Shown here one piece after another: positions 44,542 through 53,545 of a stretch of DNA of 64,000 bases. The stretch is from assembly GCA_965246935.1 (NCBI GenBank), contig CBDFGC010000026.1, positions 1-64,000 on the forward strand, written 5' to 3'. A program made the translations under genes and the position numbers. The notes below the pieces were generated by a model, which did not search any database, was not told where the DNA came from, and saw only the letters and a list, made by a program, of their open reading frames with translations. How positions within the stretch are numbered: the stretch's first letter is position 1; each line of letters begins with the position of its first letter. Origin of the DNA: JAZKFT01 sp965246935 (GTDB lineage Bacteria > Bacteroidota > Bacteroidia > Chitinophagales > Chitinophagaceae).

Positions 44542-45207
44542 ATGAAAAAAATGTATTTATCGCTGCTAATTGCTGTTATCTCTTTTTCTTCTTTTGCACA
44601 AGTGAAACCAACTTTCGGTATCCGTGGCGGGATTAGTGCTGCCAACCTGCAAGGCAGTGCAGTAAACAACTTACAAAACTTATTGGGATTTACGAATGGT
44701 GTCATTACCCCTACCGGCCGTACCGGATTTTTTGGTGGTGGGTATGCCAGCATTCCGGTTAGCGATCAGTTTTCCATAGAACCTGCCGTTTATTATTCGC
44801 AAAAGGGCTACCAGTTAAGAGGCGATTTAAATATAAAGGGAATTGGATTTTTAGGCGCAAATGCAAAGGCTCAATTAAATACCAGCTATATCGATGTGCC
44901 TGTTTTAGCTAAGGCAAATTTCAACGGATTCCAGGTATTTGCCGGCCCGCAGCTTTCTTATTTAGCGAATGCAAATGTACGCACAACTGCCGGTGCATTA
45001 GGATTTAATGTAATTGATGAAAAAATGGATGCCACGAACCAGTTAAACCGGTGGGATGCATCGCTTACAGGTGGTATTGGTTATGAATTTACAAGTGGTT
45101 TTAATATTACTGGATCCTACGATTACGGAATGTCAAAAGTGGATGCAGGTAAAAATGTAAGTTCGTACAACCGGGTATTTAAAGTAGGAATTGGAATGAG
45201 TTTCTAA
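44542..45207 (+). CDS. Outer-membrane beta-barrel (porin-family) protein
   Basis: 221 residues with a signal peptide ending SSFAQ. The mature part is an eight-stranded-type barrel: FGIRGGISAANLQGS, FFGGGYASIPVSDQFSIEPAVYYSQKGYQL, YIDVPVLAKANFNGFQVFAGPQLSYLA, IGYEFTSGFNITGSYDYGMSKVD and a final aromatic F (KVGIGMSF), as expected for BAM insertion. This is the OMP_b-brl_2 type, common in Bacteroidota and mostly without known function. It is a single gene closed by a strong terminator, so probably well expressed. Confidence 0.88.
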   Translation: MKKMYLSLLIAVISFSSFAQVKPTFGIRGGISAANLQGSAVNNLQNLLGFTNGVITPTGRTGFFGGGYASIPVSDQFSIEPAVYYSQKGYQLRGDLNIKGIGFLGANAKAQLNTSYIDVPVLAKANFNGFQVFAGPQLSYLANANVRTTAGALGFNVIDEKMDATNQLNRWDASLTGGIGYEFTSGFNITGSYDYGMSKVDAGKNVSSYNRVFKVGIGMSF

Positions 45208-45222
45208 TAGGTTGGATGATGT

Positions 45223-45253
45223 AAAAAGCTGCCTGAATTTCAGGCAGCTTTTT
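45223..45253 (+). terminator. Strong Rho-independent terminator after the barrel protein gene
   Basis: AAAAAGCTGCCTGAA and TTCAGGCAGCTTTTT form a perfect 15-base stem with a one-base loop (probably opening to four), 15 bases after the stop. It may serve both strands, as the DUF3857 gene converges from the right. Confidence 0.92.
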
Positions 45254-45399
45254 ATTTTGTTTACGATCCGACTATCATTGCGAGGGTTCTTGCCCGAAGT
45301 AACCTCAATTGTTCGAAACCCGGATAAGATTGTTTTTTGGGGCACTGTCTTTGGCATAAAACGGGAAACCCTTACTTGCAATGAAGAATATTTTGATAA

Positions 45400-47622
45400 C
45401 TACCCTTTCCGCAACAATATCTTCTTCTGTCCGAAATTATACGCCGCGTCAATCCACTTTAGCATATCCGGCCAGTTGTCCTTGGAAATGCGGGCCTGCT
45501 TGTAGGTTTTCGTAGCATGAATCATCAGCGTTCCATTTTGAATGGCAGCCGTGCTTACAAAACTGCCTGTTGCATTATCTACATTTTGCTGCAGGTCCTC
45601 CAGGCCGTACACCGTATAGCCCGCCGGTATGGCAAAGCTGATATTCCATTTGTATTGCCGGGCATAGCGTACATCAATATCGTACTGGCGGATGCGTTCC
45701 TTATTCTTAATTTGCAACTGGTTGCTGATTAATCCTGGCACAGCCACCAGTAAGCTTTTACCAGCATGGCGTACCCGATCGCTTAATTCAAAATCTTCAC
45801 CATACTGTAAAGACGTTTTTTTCCAGTTGCGCCCATCCTGCACCATGCGGAAGGCGGTATATTTCACCACATCATTATAGTCATCTTTCAGTTGACGTTC
45901 CATGTATTTAGGCTTCAGGCGCTGCGCTTCTCTTTTATATTTTGCGATCCGTTCGCTTAGGGCGTCACGGCGGGCAACGGGCAATTCATCCAGTTCATCA
46001 TAGCCGCTGTATGTACGCCAGTCCATCGGCACATAATTTTCATACATCATGGCCGTGTATACCTGAGCAGCCCGGCTATTACCCTTGTACTCCTGGTTGC
46101 TGCTTACCAGTATGTTTTCCGTTTCTACATTCAGTGAGGCGGTAATATTTATCTCGCTGGTATTATCTGTTGGCATGGTTGCAGGCAATGTTACTTTTTC
46201 AACGGACGCAGTTTTTCCAGGCGTAATAATAAAAGCATCATTACCTTGTACGTACGGTGGCACATCGTACATATTGCTCATGGCATCACCGTTAAAGATG
46301 TATTTATCTTTCACCTGTACAAACCATTCCACCTCGCTGCGGAAAATAATATCTTCCGGCCGGGTAAGGTTGTTAGGAGCGGTTACCAATAAATTGCATG
46401 GAATTTTTTTGCTATCCATGATTGCTTTAAATACGCTGGCAAATCTGGCGCTCGAAAGGTCGTAATCATTCATGATGCTCAGGTGGCGAATAATGTAGTA
46501 CGTATTTCGAATATAATCATCGTCCCGTATGTCCAGCGCATCCATTTTTTTCATGTGGTATTTTACCTGGTTGGCAATCTGGTTGCCATACGCATCATTC
46601 ATACCTGCATATATATTACTTATTTTTTTACCGAGTTCTTCCGGTGATAATTTGGTTTTCATTTCGCCGCGGCTGCCAATAAACAGGTTGCCGGCATTTT
46701 CTTTATTGCTGAATACAATCTGAAATTTCACCATAGGTAGCAGCAGGTATTCGTTTACATAATTCTGGTCACGCAATTTCTCCCGATCACGATCTACCCA
46801 GGTGTATGTTACAAAATCACCCTCGTTGCGCTCTGTGAACTCCGGTGCCCCATTCATGGTGCGGTTATTTAAAAACGTTTTATTATCCAGCTTAATATCA
46901 AATTGCTGCTTTACAATGCTGTAGCCCCTGTGGCACTGGTAGTACACCGGTTGAAACTCCATAAAATTATCCCCTACCGATGCATCATTATTCACCAGAT
47001 AAGCATAATCGAGTATATCGCCGGGCTGCAGATTGCTCACCGGTATTTTAAAAAATTGTTTATGTCCGTTTTGCGTATAGCTACGGAATATGCCCGGCAC
47101 CTCGCCGGCATCTTCTACAGCAATGGCCCGGTTCAGATCTAATGGTTCTATCTTACCGTCTTCTTTAATTACATTGCCGCCAAAACCATTGTCCACATCG
47201 CTTACATCAAAATATAATTCAGAAAATTGCTCAACTGCATTATTATCCAGCAATTTTATTTTCCGGCGCTCCTTTTCCTGAATAATTACTTTACGATCGC
47301 TTTTGCCCAATAACCGGAAAGAGGTCCGCTGATCGAACATCATGGCCGTTTTTTGTGCCAGGATAACACCACTCTGGTCTTTCCATTTTTCGGGAATAAT
47401 ATTGGTGGTAAAGTCAGGGTCGGCCTCTTCCAGGAACGACTTTATATTTAGCTGCAACTTGTTAATGTATTCTTCCTTTAACTGGGCATTGGCAACGATG
47501 GTGATGCTGATGAACAGGAGGAATGAAAGTAGTTTTGACCTCACCCCCGACCCCTCTCCACCTGTCGGTGTAGAGGGGTGCCTCTGTGTAGTATGGTTGA
47601 TAAATTGGAAGGATGGGTTCAT
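45400..47622 (-). CDS. DUF3857 protein with a degenerate transglutaminase-like domain; N-terminus made of repeat sequence
   Basis: 740 residues from the ATG at 47622. Residues 1-26 (MNPSFQFINHTTQRHPSTPT...) are encoded by the flanking duplication and palindrome; the real export signal starts after them (VRSKLLSFLLFISITIVANAQ), where a GTG at 47544 could be the start. The DUF3857 domain spans about 75-260, then a transglutaminase-like fold. The paralogue at 47916 has GDCKAMANLLTEML with the catalytic Cys; here the matching stretch is SSARFASVFKAIMD, without Cys, so it is likely non-catalytic. The C-terminal part is beta-rich. It follows its paralogue on the same strand; both are probably periplasmic, function unknown. 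Confidence 0.82.
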   Translation of the reverse strand: MNPSFQFINHTTQRHPSTPTGGEGSGVRSKLLSFLLFISITIVANAQLKEEYINKLQLNIKSFLEEADPDFTTNIIPEKWKDQSGVILAQKTAMMFDQRTSFRLLGKSDRKVIIQEKERRKIKLLDNNAVEQFSELYFDVSDVDNGFGGNVIKEDGKIEPLDLNRAIAVEDAGEVPGIFRSYTQNGHKQFFKIPVSNLQPGDILDYAYLVNNDASVGDNFMEFQPVYYQCHRGYSIVKQQFDIKLDNKTFLNNRTMNGAPEFTERNEGDFVTYTWVDRDREKLRDQNYVNEYLLLPMVKFQIVFSNKENAGNLFIGSRGEMKTKLSPEELGKKISNIYAGMNDAYGNQIANQVKYHMKKMDALDIRDDDYIRNTYYIIRHLSIMNDYDLSSARFASVFKAIMDSKKIPCNLLVTAPNNLTRPEDIIFRSEVEWFVQVKDKYIFNGDAMSNMYDVPPYVQGNDAFIITPGKTASVEKVTLPATMPTDNTSEINITASLNVETENILVSSNQEYKGNSRAAQVYTAMMYENYVPMDWRTYSGYDELDELPVARRDALSERIAKYKREAQRLKPKYMERQLKDDYNDVVKYTAFRMVQDGRNWKKTSLQYGEDFELSDRVRHAGKSLLVAVPGLISNQLQIKNKERIRQYDIDVRYARQYKWNISFAIPAGYTVYGLEDLQQNVDNATGSFVSTAAIQNGTLMIHATKTYKQARISKDNWPDMLKWIDAAYNFGQKKILLRKG

Positions 47623-47776
47623 GACTTTTTACTTTTTAAATTAATGGGGAGTAGTTAAATAGCGGTAGAAGACTTCACCCCCGGCCCCTCTCCACCTGTC
47701 GGTGTAAAGGGATGCTTCTATGTATTAGTATTATAAATTGGAAGGACGGGTTCATGAATTTTTATTTCTGAAATTA
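47539..47776. repeat. Tandem duplication of a family-1 palindrome plus start-codon region
   Basis: Unit one (47539-47645) and unit two (47673-47776) are about 105 bases each and clearly related: both hold CCCCTCTCCACCTGTCGGTGTA (copy-specific changes) followed by ATAAATTGGAAGGAYGGGTTCAT. On the minus strand each unit reads ATGAACCCxTCCTTCCAATTTAT then the palindrome. Unit one supplies the first codons of the DUF3857 gene; unit two is out of frame. Confidence 0.8.
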
Positions 47777-47870
47777 ATTGTAGCAGTCAATTTATTTCAA
47801 TTAACCATACAAATAATTTATCAGATGAAACAGCATGAACTCACCGCTTGAAAATAGTTACCAAAGTTGG

Positions 47871-47913
47871 GCAGAGGCACCCCTCTCCGGGAGGAGAGGG
47901 AACGAGGGTGAGG
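47871..47913. repeat. Family-1 GC palindrome, inverted orientation
   Basis: GCAGAGGCACCCCTCTCC (47871-47888) with GAGAGGGAACGAGGGTGAGG behind it is an inverted copy relative to the two at 47539 and 47673. It ends two bases before the stop of the transglutaminase-like gene and may act in 3' end formation. Confidence 0.75.
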
Positions 47914-47915
47914 CT

Positions 47916-49850
47916 TTACTTTGGTGAAATACTCACCAGGTTTCGGTTAAAGTCCCGCAGTTTCTTCAGGAAATCGCCCCAGGCAACAAAATCTTTTTTA
48001 TGGATCTGGCCGGTAGGAATGGACAGGCTTTTTTTGAGTGTTACCTTGTTGCCAACCACAGTATAGGCGCCGCTAAAAGCAAAGTCGGGTGTTTGTATAT
48101 TCAGCGGTTCGGGCAGGTCAGTTAGTTTCATATTGGCCGGTATGGTCAGGTCTATTTCGTCTTCGTATGTGTACACGCTGTTGAACTCATAATCGTTCTG
48201 CCGTGTGGCATCAGGGGTATAGCTTTTTAAAGATTTCGGGAAAAAATCAATACCCGCAAACTGCTCCTTGCCTATAGTAGTTACCTGGTTGCTTACATCA
48301 ATATCTCCTTCCAGAGAAATGGGCAACTCCCGGTTTTTAAGGTCGCTGGTTTTGGTGTTACTTACTTCCAGGTTATTGTTGCCCAGGCTCAAAAAATCAT
48401 TAATAAATTCTTTCTGCCGATCACTGGGAATGGTTTGGTAATACTGATGAAAGCCGGTACGCTCTTCGCCACTCATCGTTATTTTCACTTTCCCTTTTAG
48501 TGTATTGCCGGCCAATACAAATGATGCTTTGGTAATGATTTTATTCCCGTTTTTATCCGGGGGTGGTACGGTCAGCACTTCATACTGTGCCGCTTTTTCC
48601 ACCAATGCTGTTTTGCCCTCTATCCGGTAGGCATACTCACCAAAGGCGCCGTATTTTTCCGTACCATCCAAAAAATAGGGTTTCCCCTTAATATATACGG
48701 TACTAATGCAATGATTATCCACACACATCGCATTTACCTCACCGTGCTTGTAAGGAATATGCCGGGTACCAATCCAGGTAAGGTGGGCATCCAGCCCGAC
48801 CAGCTTCAGCATTTCGGTAAGCAGGTTGGCCATGGCTTTGCAATCGCCATATTTATTTTTTAATACGTCCTGCGCCGTTTCGGGGATGAAGCCTGCGTAA
48901 CCATCCTCAAAAGCAATATAGCGGATATTATCCTGCACCCAATAATACAGGGCTTTTGCTTTGTCCTCCGGCGTGGTTTTGCCGGCGGTTATTTTTGTGA
49001 CGATTGGCTTTAACGTTTCTGCATTGTTAAGGGCTTTTTTGTACAGGTAGTTGTACCAGTTGTACAGGTCGCCCACGCTCTGGAAACCTTTCACTTCCTG
49101 CTTATCGTCTGTCCAGCTTTTTACAGTGATGATCAGGTGCGGGAAAGTGTAAGCAGCTCCTAAGGAATTAGGTTCGCTTTTCAACGGTTCGGCATTTAAA
49201 AAGGTATAGGTATAAACGGTGCTTTTACCTTCGGTTGCATTTTGCCTGCTGATTTTATATCCTCCAAAATTTATTTCCTTAATATCTATTTCCATCCCTT
49301 GCGGCACAATCAGCTTTATCTGGTGGCTTTTAATAGCATAGGGTGCATGAAAATATAGCCGGGTAAAATACTTACTGTCAGCATACAGTTCATTAAACTC
49401 AAACCGGGCGGCTTCGCCAAATTCATTGAGCCGCACATTGTAGTATTTCACCCGGTTATCATCCAGGAAAATACCATCGTCCGTAGCAGCCTGGTCCATC
49501 GGGCGGATAGCCGCTTTTTTAAATTTGTCTTTAGCGTTGCGGTAATAATAATTGAAGTTTTTGAGTGACAGGAACTTATTATAAAACTGGTAGTATTGAA
49601 AATTTGCCAGGTCTTTCAGCGCTACGAAAGTATTTCGGGTATTACCTTCCACCGTAGCCACCGGCAGATTGTCCAGCCCTTTGCCTTTATCAAAGCGGTA
49701 CTCTTCATATACTTCAGAGGCAGCATACGTATCATCAGGATATTTGCGGCGCATTTCGCCGGCGGCCATCAGGTCGTCATCGGTTTGGCACAGGGCACTA
49801 AACGTAATCAACAGGCCCAGCAACAAAGCCAGGGGCTTCGACGGCTTCAT
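47916..49850 (-). CDS. DUF3857 protein with an intact transglutaminase-like domain
   Basis: I choose the ATG at 49850 (MKPSKPLALLLGLLITFSALCQ), which gives a clean signal peptide; ATGs at 49862 and 49901 only add residues before it. 644 residues. The DUF3857 domain (about 50-250) precedes a transglutaminase-like core: VQDNIRYIAFEDGYAGFIPETAQDVLKNKYGDCKAMANLL (Cys), LDAHLTWIGTRH and CISTVYIKGKPYFLDGTEK (His, Asp). The triad looks complete. A DUF3858-like beta domain ends it. Members are common in Bacteroidota and probably act in the periplasm; the substrate is unknown. The related gene downstream has lost the Cys. Confidence 0.88.
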   Translation of the reverse strand: MKPSKPLALLLGLLITFSALCQTDDDLMAAGEMRRKYPDDTYAASEVYEEYRFDKGKGLDNLPVATVEGNTRNTFVALKDLANFQYYQFYNKFLSLKNFNYYYRNAKDKFKKAAIRPMDQAATDDGIFLDDNRVKYYNVRLNEFGEAARFEFNELYADSKYFTRLYFHAPYAIKSHQIKLIVPQGMEIDIKEINFGGYKISRQNATEGKSTVYTYTFLNAEPLKSEPNSLGAAYTFPHLIITVKSWTDDKQEVKGFQSVGDLYNWYNYLYKKALNNAETLKPIVTKITAGKTTPEDKAKALYYWVQDNIRYIAFEDGYAGFIPETAQDVLKNKYGDCKAMANLLTEMLKLVGLDAHLTWIGTRHIPYKHGEVNAMCVDNHCISTVYIKGKPYFLDGTEKYGAFGEYAYRIEGKTALVEKAAQYEVLTVPPPDKNGNKIITKASFVLAGNTLKGKVKITMSGEERTGFHQYYQTIPSDRQKEFINDFLSLGNNNLEVSNTKTSDLKNRELPISLEGDIDVSNQVTTIGKEQFAGIDFFPKSLKSYTPDATRQNDYEFNSVYTYEDEIDLTIPANMKLTDLPEPLNIQTPDFAFSGAYTVVGNKVTLKKSLSIPTGQIHKKDFVAWGDFLKKLRDFNRNLVSISPK

Positions 49851-49901
49851 CGTTAATTGCATAAGCGGTTCAAAAGTTTCGGGGCCACAAGATAAATACA
49901 A

Positions 49902-50237
49902 TTGGACTTTGATGAAGAAATTGTGAGGTATGATTACTGTTAATGAAGCCTTATAAACGAATAGTGAGGTATAGGTATTTCACGGTCATGTTGATACCAT
50001 GCTTTTTTATTAATTGAACTAACCCGCTGTTACATCCTCCACTACTTATCACCTTCTATCCAGGTATTATTTCGGGCGTTGCTTATTTCCTAATGATCTG
50101 AAATTATTTTTAAACAAATGTTGCACAATGATGATGGTTACCAATAAAATGAAACTTTCGTTAGCTGAAATTCACCCATTCTAAATCTCAAATCCTAAGT
50201 TACCCGGCTTATATTCGCCGCCAAAACAATCACCAGT
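49902..50237. other. Gene-free gap between divergent genes
   Basis: About 340 bases between the transglutaminase-like gene and the DUF2911 gene. I see no coding frame, RNA gene or repeat. TATATTCG near 50210 resembles a -7 box for the plus-strand gene, without a good -33 match. Confidence 0.5.
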
Positions 50238-50840
50238 ATGAAAAAGTTTTTCAGTTTTCTGTTGCCTGCCCTGCTTGCTACCGGTATCAGCAATGCTCAA
50301 AATGTACCTGATAAACTGGATACCAGTCCGATGGATATGAGTTATAGCCCTGCAGGATACCCCGGCCAAATGATTCAGAAAAAATTTGTTGGTGGTCCTA
50401 ATGCCCGGATTATTTATAGCCGGCCACAATTAAAAGGCCGTACCATGTTGGGCGATAAAGAAAAATACAATGCCGTCTGGCGCCTGGGCGCCAATGAAAG
50501 CACAGAACTGGAAATGTTTAAAGATGGTACCATTGGCGGTAAAAAACTGGCCAAAGGCCGCTACACCGTTTATGCCCTGATTGATTCAGCCAAATGGTCG
50601 GTGATTATAAACCGGGCTACCGATAGCTGGGGTGCTTTTAGTTATGACAGCACAAAAGATGTATTGCGGGTAGATGCTGCTGTACAAACAATTGCGCCGC
50701 AGGAAAACGTGACCATTTATTTTGACAATAGCAATAACCTGGTAATGATGTGGGATAAAGCCAAGGTGGTAATACCGGTAACCTTTACCAACCCGGCTAC
50801 CATGGCAGGCACAAAACCAAAAGCGGCCGCACAACAATAG
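50238..50840 (+). CDS. DUF2911 family secreted protein
   Basis: 200 residues with a signal peptide ending SNAQ. The DUF2911 domain covers about 45-190 with its typical motifs: GPNARIIYSRPQLKGR, MLGDKEKYNAVWRLGANESTELEMFKD, LAKGRYTVYALID, WSVIINRATDSWGAFSYD and VVIPVTF. Function is unknown; the domain is widespread in Bacteroidota and predicted to be a periplasmic beta-sandwich. A single plus-strand gene, followed by the long inverted repeat that precedes the cystathionine synthase gene. Confidence 0.9.
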   Translation: MKKFFSFLLPALLATGISNAQNVPDKLDTSPMDMSYSPAGYPGQMIQKKFVGGPNARIIYSRPQLKGRTMLGDKEKYNAVWRLGANESTELEMFKDGTIGGKKLAKGRYTVYALIDSAKWSVIINRATDSWGAFSYDSTKDVLRVDAAVQTIAPQENVTIYFDNSNNLVMMWDKAKVVIPVTFTNPATMAGTKPKAAAQQ

Positions 50841-50862
50841 AAGTGATCGTGAATGATAGTCA

Positions 50863-51005
50863 TGAATCGTGAGTCGTCAATCGTGAATGGTTCAAGACTA
50901 ACTGAGATTACATATTGTTATTTAAATCCAGAACTGTAGCATTACGCTTTAAGAAAAGAGTTCCAATCAGTCAGCGACCATTCACGATTGACGACTCACG
51001 ATTCA
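50863..51005. repeat. Perfect 29-bp inverted repeat just before the cystathionine synthase/lyase start
   Basis: Arms 50863-50891 and 50977-51005 are exact reverse complements, built from TCGTGA and CGTGAATGG words (left arm starts TGAATCGTGAGTCGTCAATC). The 85-base core between them is ordinary AT-rich sequence. The right arm ends six bases before the ATG at 51012, so the hairpin would enclose the leader and any ribosome site. Confidence 0.9.
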
Positions 51006-51011
51006 CAACCT

Positions 51012-52154
51012 ATGCACATCAATACTAAAGTAGTACACGCTGGTGTAGAACCCGATCCCAGCACCGGTGCTATTATGACACCTATTTACCAGACCAGTAC
51101 CTATGTGCAGGCGGCACCCGGTAATAACAAGGGTTATGAGTATGCCCGTAGCCAGAACCCAACCCGAGCAGCACTGGAAATAGCATTAGCCGAACTGGAG
51201 AATGGTGCTTACGGACTGGCATTCAGCAGTGGAGTCGCAGCTACTGATGCCGTCATTAAATTGTTGAATCCCGGTGATGAAGTAATCGCCGGTAATGATA
51301 TGTATGGTGGTACTTACCGGCTTTTTTCCAAAGTATTTGAAAGGTTTGGTATTAGGTTCACCTACACTGATATGGCTGATGCTCAAAGCCTGGTGCCGTT
51401 GATTAATAATAACACGAAGCTGATCTGGATTGAAACGCCTACCAATCCGCTACTGAATATTACAGATATAGCGGCTGTAAGCACCATTGCAAAAGAAAGG
51501 AATGTGTTGGTTTGTGTTGATAACACCTTCGCTTCGCCTTACCTGCAAAATCCGCTCGATCTGGGTGCTGACCTGGTGTTGCATAGCAGCACAAAATACC
51601 TGGGCGGACATAGTGATGTTATACAGGGCGGGCTGGTAATGAATGATGCCGGCCTGCGGGAAAAATTGTATTTCCTGCAAAAAAGCTGCGGCGCCGTGCC
51701 CGGCCCGATGGATTGTTTCCTGGTGCTGCGGGGTATTAAAACACTGGCTTTGCGGATGCAGCGCCACTGCGAAAACGGCGAAGCCATTGCCCGCTACCTG
51801 CGAAACCATGAAAAAGTAGGAAGCGTTTACTGGTGTGGTTTTGAGGATCATCCCGGTTATGAAGTGGCCCGGAAGCAAATGCGGGGTTTTGGCGGAATGA
51901 TCAGCTTTACATTGAAGGATGACAGTATGGATGCCGCCCTTAAAGTGCTTACAAGTACAAAGTTATTTGCATTGGCAGAAAGTTTAGGCGGTGTGGAATC
52001 ACTCATCAATCATCCGGCTACCATGACGCATGCTTCTATACCACAGGCGGAACGTATTAAAAACGGCCTAGCCGATACACTTATCCGCCTGAGCGTAGGT
52101 ATTGAAGAAATAGCTGACCTGATATCAGATTTGGAACAGGCACTTAATATATAA
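51012..52154 (+). CDS. Cystathionine gamma-synthase/gamma-lyase family PLP enzyme
   Basis: 380 residues from the ATG at 51012 (MHINTKVVHAGVEPDPSTGAIMTPIYQTSTY). The TTG inside the palindrome upstream is not a start. Fold-type-I motifs are complete: YEYARSQNPTRAALE, SSGVAATDA, DMYGGTYRL, WIETPTNPLL, VDNTFASPYLQNPL and the PLP Lys195 in HSSTKYLGGHSD. It either joins O-acyl-homoserine to cysteine or splits cystathionine; motifs do not separate metB from mccB/cgl types, so I give no symbol. It is a single gene. The perfect inverted repeat in its leader suggests post-transcriptional control or insertion. Confidence 0.93.
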   Translation: MHINTKVVHAGVEPDPSTGAIMTPIYQTSTYVQAAPGNNKGYEYARSQNPTRAALEIALAELENGAYGLAFSSGVAATDAVIKLLNPGDEVIAGNDMYGGTYRLFSKVFERFGIRFTYTDMADAQSLVPLINNNTKLIWIETPTNPLLNITDIAAVSTIAKERNVLVCVDNTFASPYLQNPLDLGADLVLHSSTKYLGGHSDVIQGGLVMNDAGLREKLYFLQKSCGAVPGPMDCFLVLRGIKTLALRMQRHCENGEAIARYLRNHEKVGSVYWCGFEDHPGYEVARKQMRGFGGMISFTLKDDSMDAALKVLTSTKLFALAESLGGVESLINHPATMTHASIPQAERIKNGLADTLIRLSVGIEEIADLISDLEQALNI

Positions 52155-52365
52155 ACATTTGTTCGGTTAGGAAAGGTTTATGGTTAATATGGTTCATTTT
52201 AATGGCTGGTAGTATGTGAAAGCACCAAATAAAAATTTTGTTACTGGTTTCGGCTATTTGAGCATGATTAATGTTATATATTGGTATCCCAGGCAGATAT
52301 TCCCTGGAAGTTTCAGCTATATATCCGTAATATTGTTACGCGTAGGACTCAAAAATCTAAATCTA

Positions 52366-52539
52366 ATGTTCAACGAAAAACTTCTTCTTGAAATTCCATA
52401 TGCGAGGTTACGTAAAACCCTCGCTATTTTGTTTTATGTGCTCTTTATGATATGGGTTATTTATTCTCATAATAAATCTACCAGTCAGCGGCAAACACCT
52501 GAAAAAAAGCCGGTAGCTACTTATTACTTTAACGGGTAA
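52366..52539 (+). CDS. Small single-span membrane protein, 57 residues
   Basis: ATG at 52366 opens MFNEKLLLEIPYARLRKTLA, a hydrophobic span (about 22-38, ILFYVLFMIWVIY) and a basic/polar tail rich in Ser, Gln and Pro. A longer in-frame GTG start at 52216 is possible but its extra residues are unconvincing. No family is known. The span and the charge pattern make a real small membrane protein plausible, but a chance frame cannot be excluded. It sits alone between the synthase and the TIGR02757 gene. Confidence 0.4.
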   Translation: MFNEKLLLEIPYARLRKTLAILFYVLFMIWVIYSHNKSTSQRQTPEKKPVATYYFNG

Positions 52540-52612
52540 ATAATGGGTTGGTTATTCTGTATTAACTTAACCTGTTTTTTTGATAAAGGATCTGGTTGCT
52601 TATCTTACAACT

Positions 52613-53386
52613 ATGCAACAGGCAATCACCTTACAATCTTTTTTTGATGAAAAGGTGCAACAGTATAATGTCCCGGATTTTATAGCAGCAGATCCTATTA
52701 TTATTCCACATCAATTTACCCGGCAGTCTGATATTGAAATAGCTGCATTTTTTGCTGCCTTGTTTGCCTGGGGCAACCGCACCATCATTATTAATAAAAG
52801 CAAGGAGTTATTACGCCGTATGGACATGGCGCCTTCCGATTTTGTACTCCATGCCGGCACCTCCGACCTGCTGCGGCTTACAGGATTTGTGCACCGCACT
52901 TTTCAGGAAACAGACATTTACTATTTTATTGATTTTTTGCGGCAGCATTATCAAAAGCATTCTTCACTGGAAACGGCTTTCAGCCACTGGCTGCAGCCGG
53001 ATGATGCTACGATAGAGCCGGCGCTGAATGGTTTTAAAAAATATTTTTTTACGCTGGAACATGAAAAGCGTACCCGTAAGCATATCTCATCACCACAGCA
53101 GGGCAGCACCTGCAAACGCCTGAATATGTTTTTGCGGTGGATGGTACGGCAGGATAGTAAAGGGGTTGATTTCGGGCTCTGGAAAAATATTAGTCCCCGG
53201 CAGCTCATTTGCCCTATTGATGTGCATGTAGCCAGGGTAGCCCGCCGCTTTCGATTGTTGCAACGCAAACCGCTGGACTGGCGAGCCGCATTGGAATTAA
53301 CCAGCTATTTGCGCAGTTTGGATGCTGCCGACCCGGTAAAGTATGATTTTGCGCTCTTTGGGTTGGGGGTCATAGAAAAGTTTTAA
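52613..53386 (+). CDS. TIGR02757 (DUF2400) family protein
   Basis: 257 residues from the ATG at 52613 (MQQAITLQSFFDEKVQQYN); an upstream TTG at 52580 is unlikely. Conserved features: FIAADPIIIPHQFTRQSDIEIAAFFAALFAWGNRTIIINKSKELL, the ISSPQQGSTCKRLNMFLRWMVRQD segment, and LICPIDVHVARVARRFRLL with YDFALFGLGV near the end. The fold is helical and resembles helix-hairpin-helix DNA glycosylases, so a DNA-repair role has been suggested for such proteins, but no activity is known to me. It converges on the hydroxylase-family gene across a word repeat. Confidence 0.88.
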   Translation: MQQAITLQSFFDEKVQQYNVPDFIAADPIIIPHQFTRQSDIEIAAFFAALFAWGNRTIIINKSKELLRRMDMAPSDFVLHAGTSDLLRLTGFVHRTFQETDIYYFIDFLRQHYQKHSSLETAFSHWLQPDDATIEPALNGFKKYFFTLEHEKRTRKHISSPQQGSTCKRLNMFLRWMVRQDSKGVDFGLWKNISPRQLICPIDVHVARVARRFRLLQRKPLDWRAALELTSYLRSLDAADPVKYDFALFGLGVIEKF

Positions 53387-53388
53387 AC

Positions 53389-53545
53389 GTTCACTTGTTT
53401 ACACATTCGCCAGTTCTGATTTTTGACTCTTGTGGATGAAATTGAATGTGGTTTAGTTCAACTGATAGATGTTAAAGAATTTTGAAGAAAATGTTTGTAG
53501 CTAATCCACAATAAAGAACAAGTGAACTTGTGAACAGGTGAACTT
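53389..53545. repeat. Inverted word repeat between convergent genes
   Basis: GTTCACTTGTT (53389-53399) faces AACAAGTGAAC (53517-53527), with extra GTGAACAGGTGAAC words beside the right arm. The core is about 117 bases. Here the repeat sits between two stops rather than before a start; it may act as a two-way terminator. Confidence 0.65.

Noticed and set aside
45290..45340. GTTCGAAACCC, which resembles a tRNA T-loop
   Set aside because: No acceptor, anticodon or D-arm pairing can be built around it.
50988..51011. TTG inside the palindrome as start of the cystathionine enzyme
   Set aside because: The ATG at 51012 matches the family start, and the extra residues come only from the inverted repeat.
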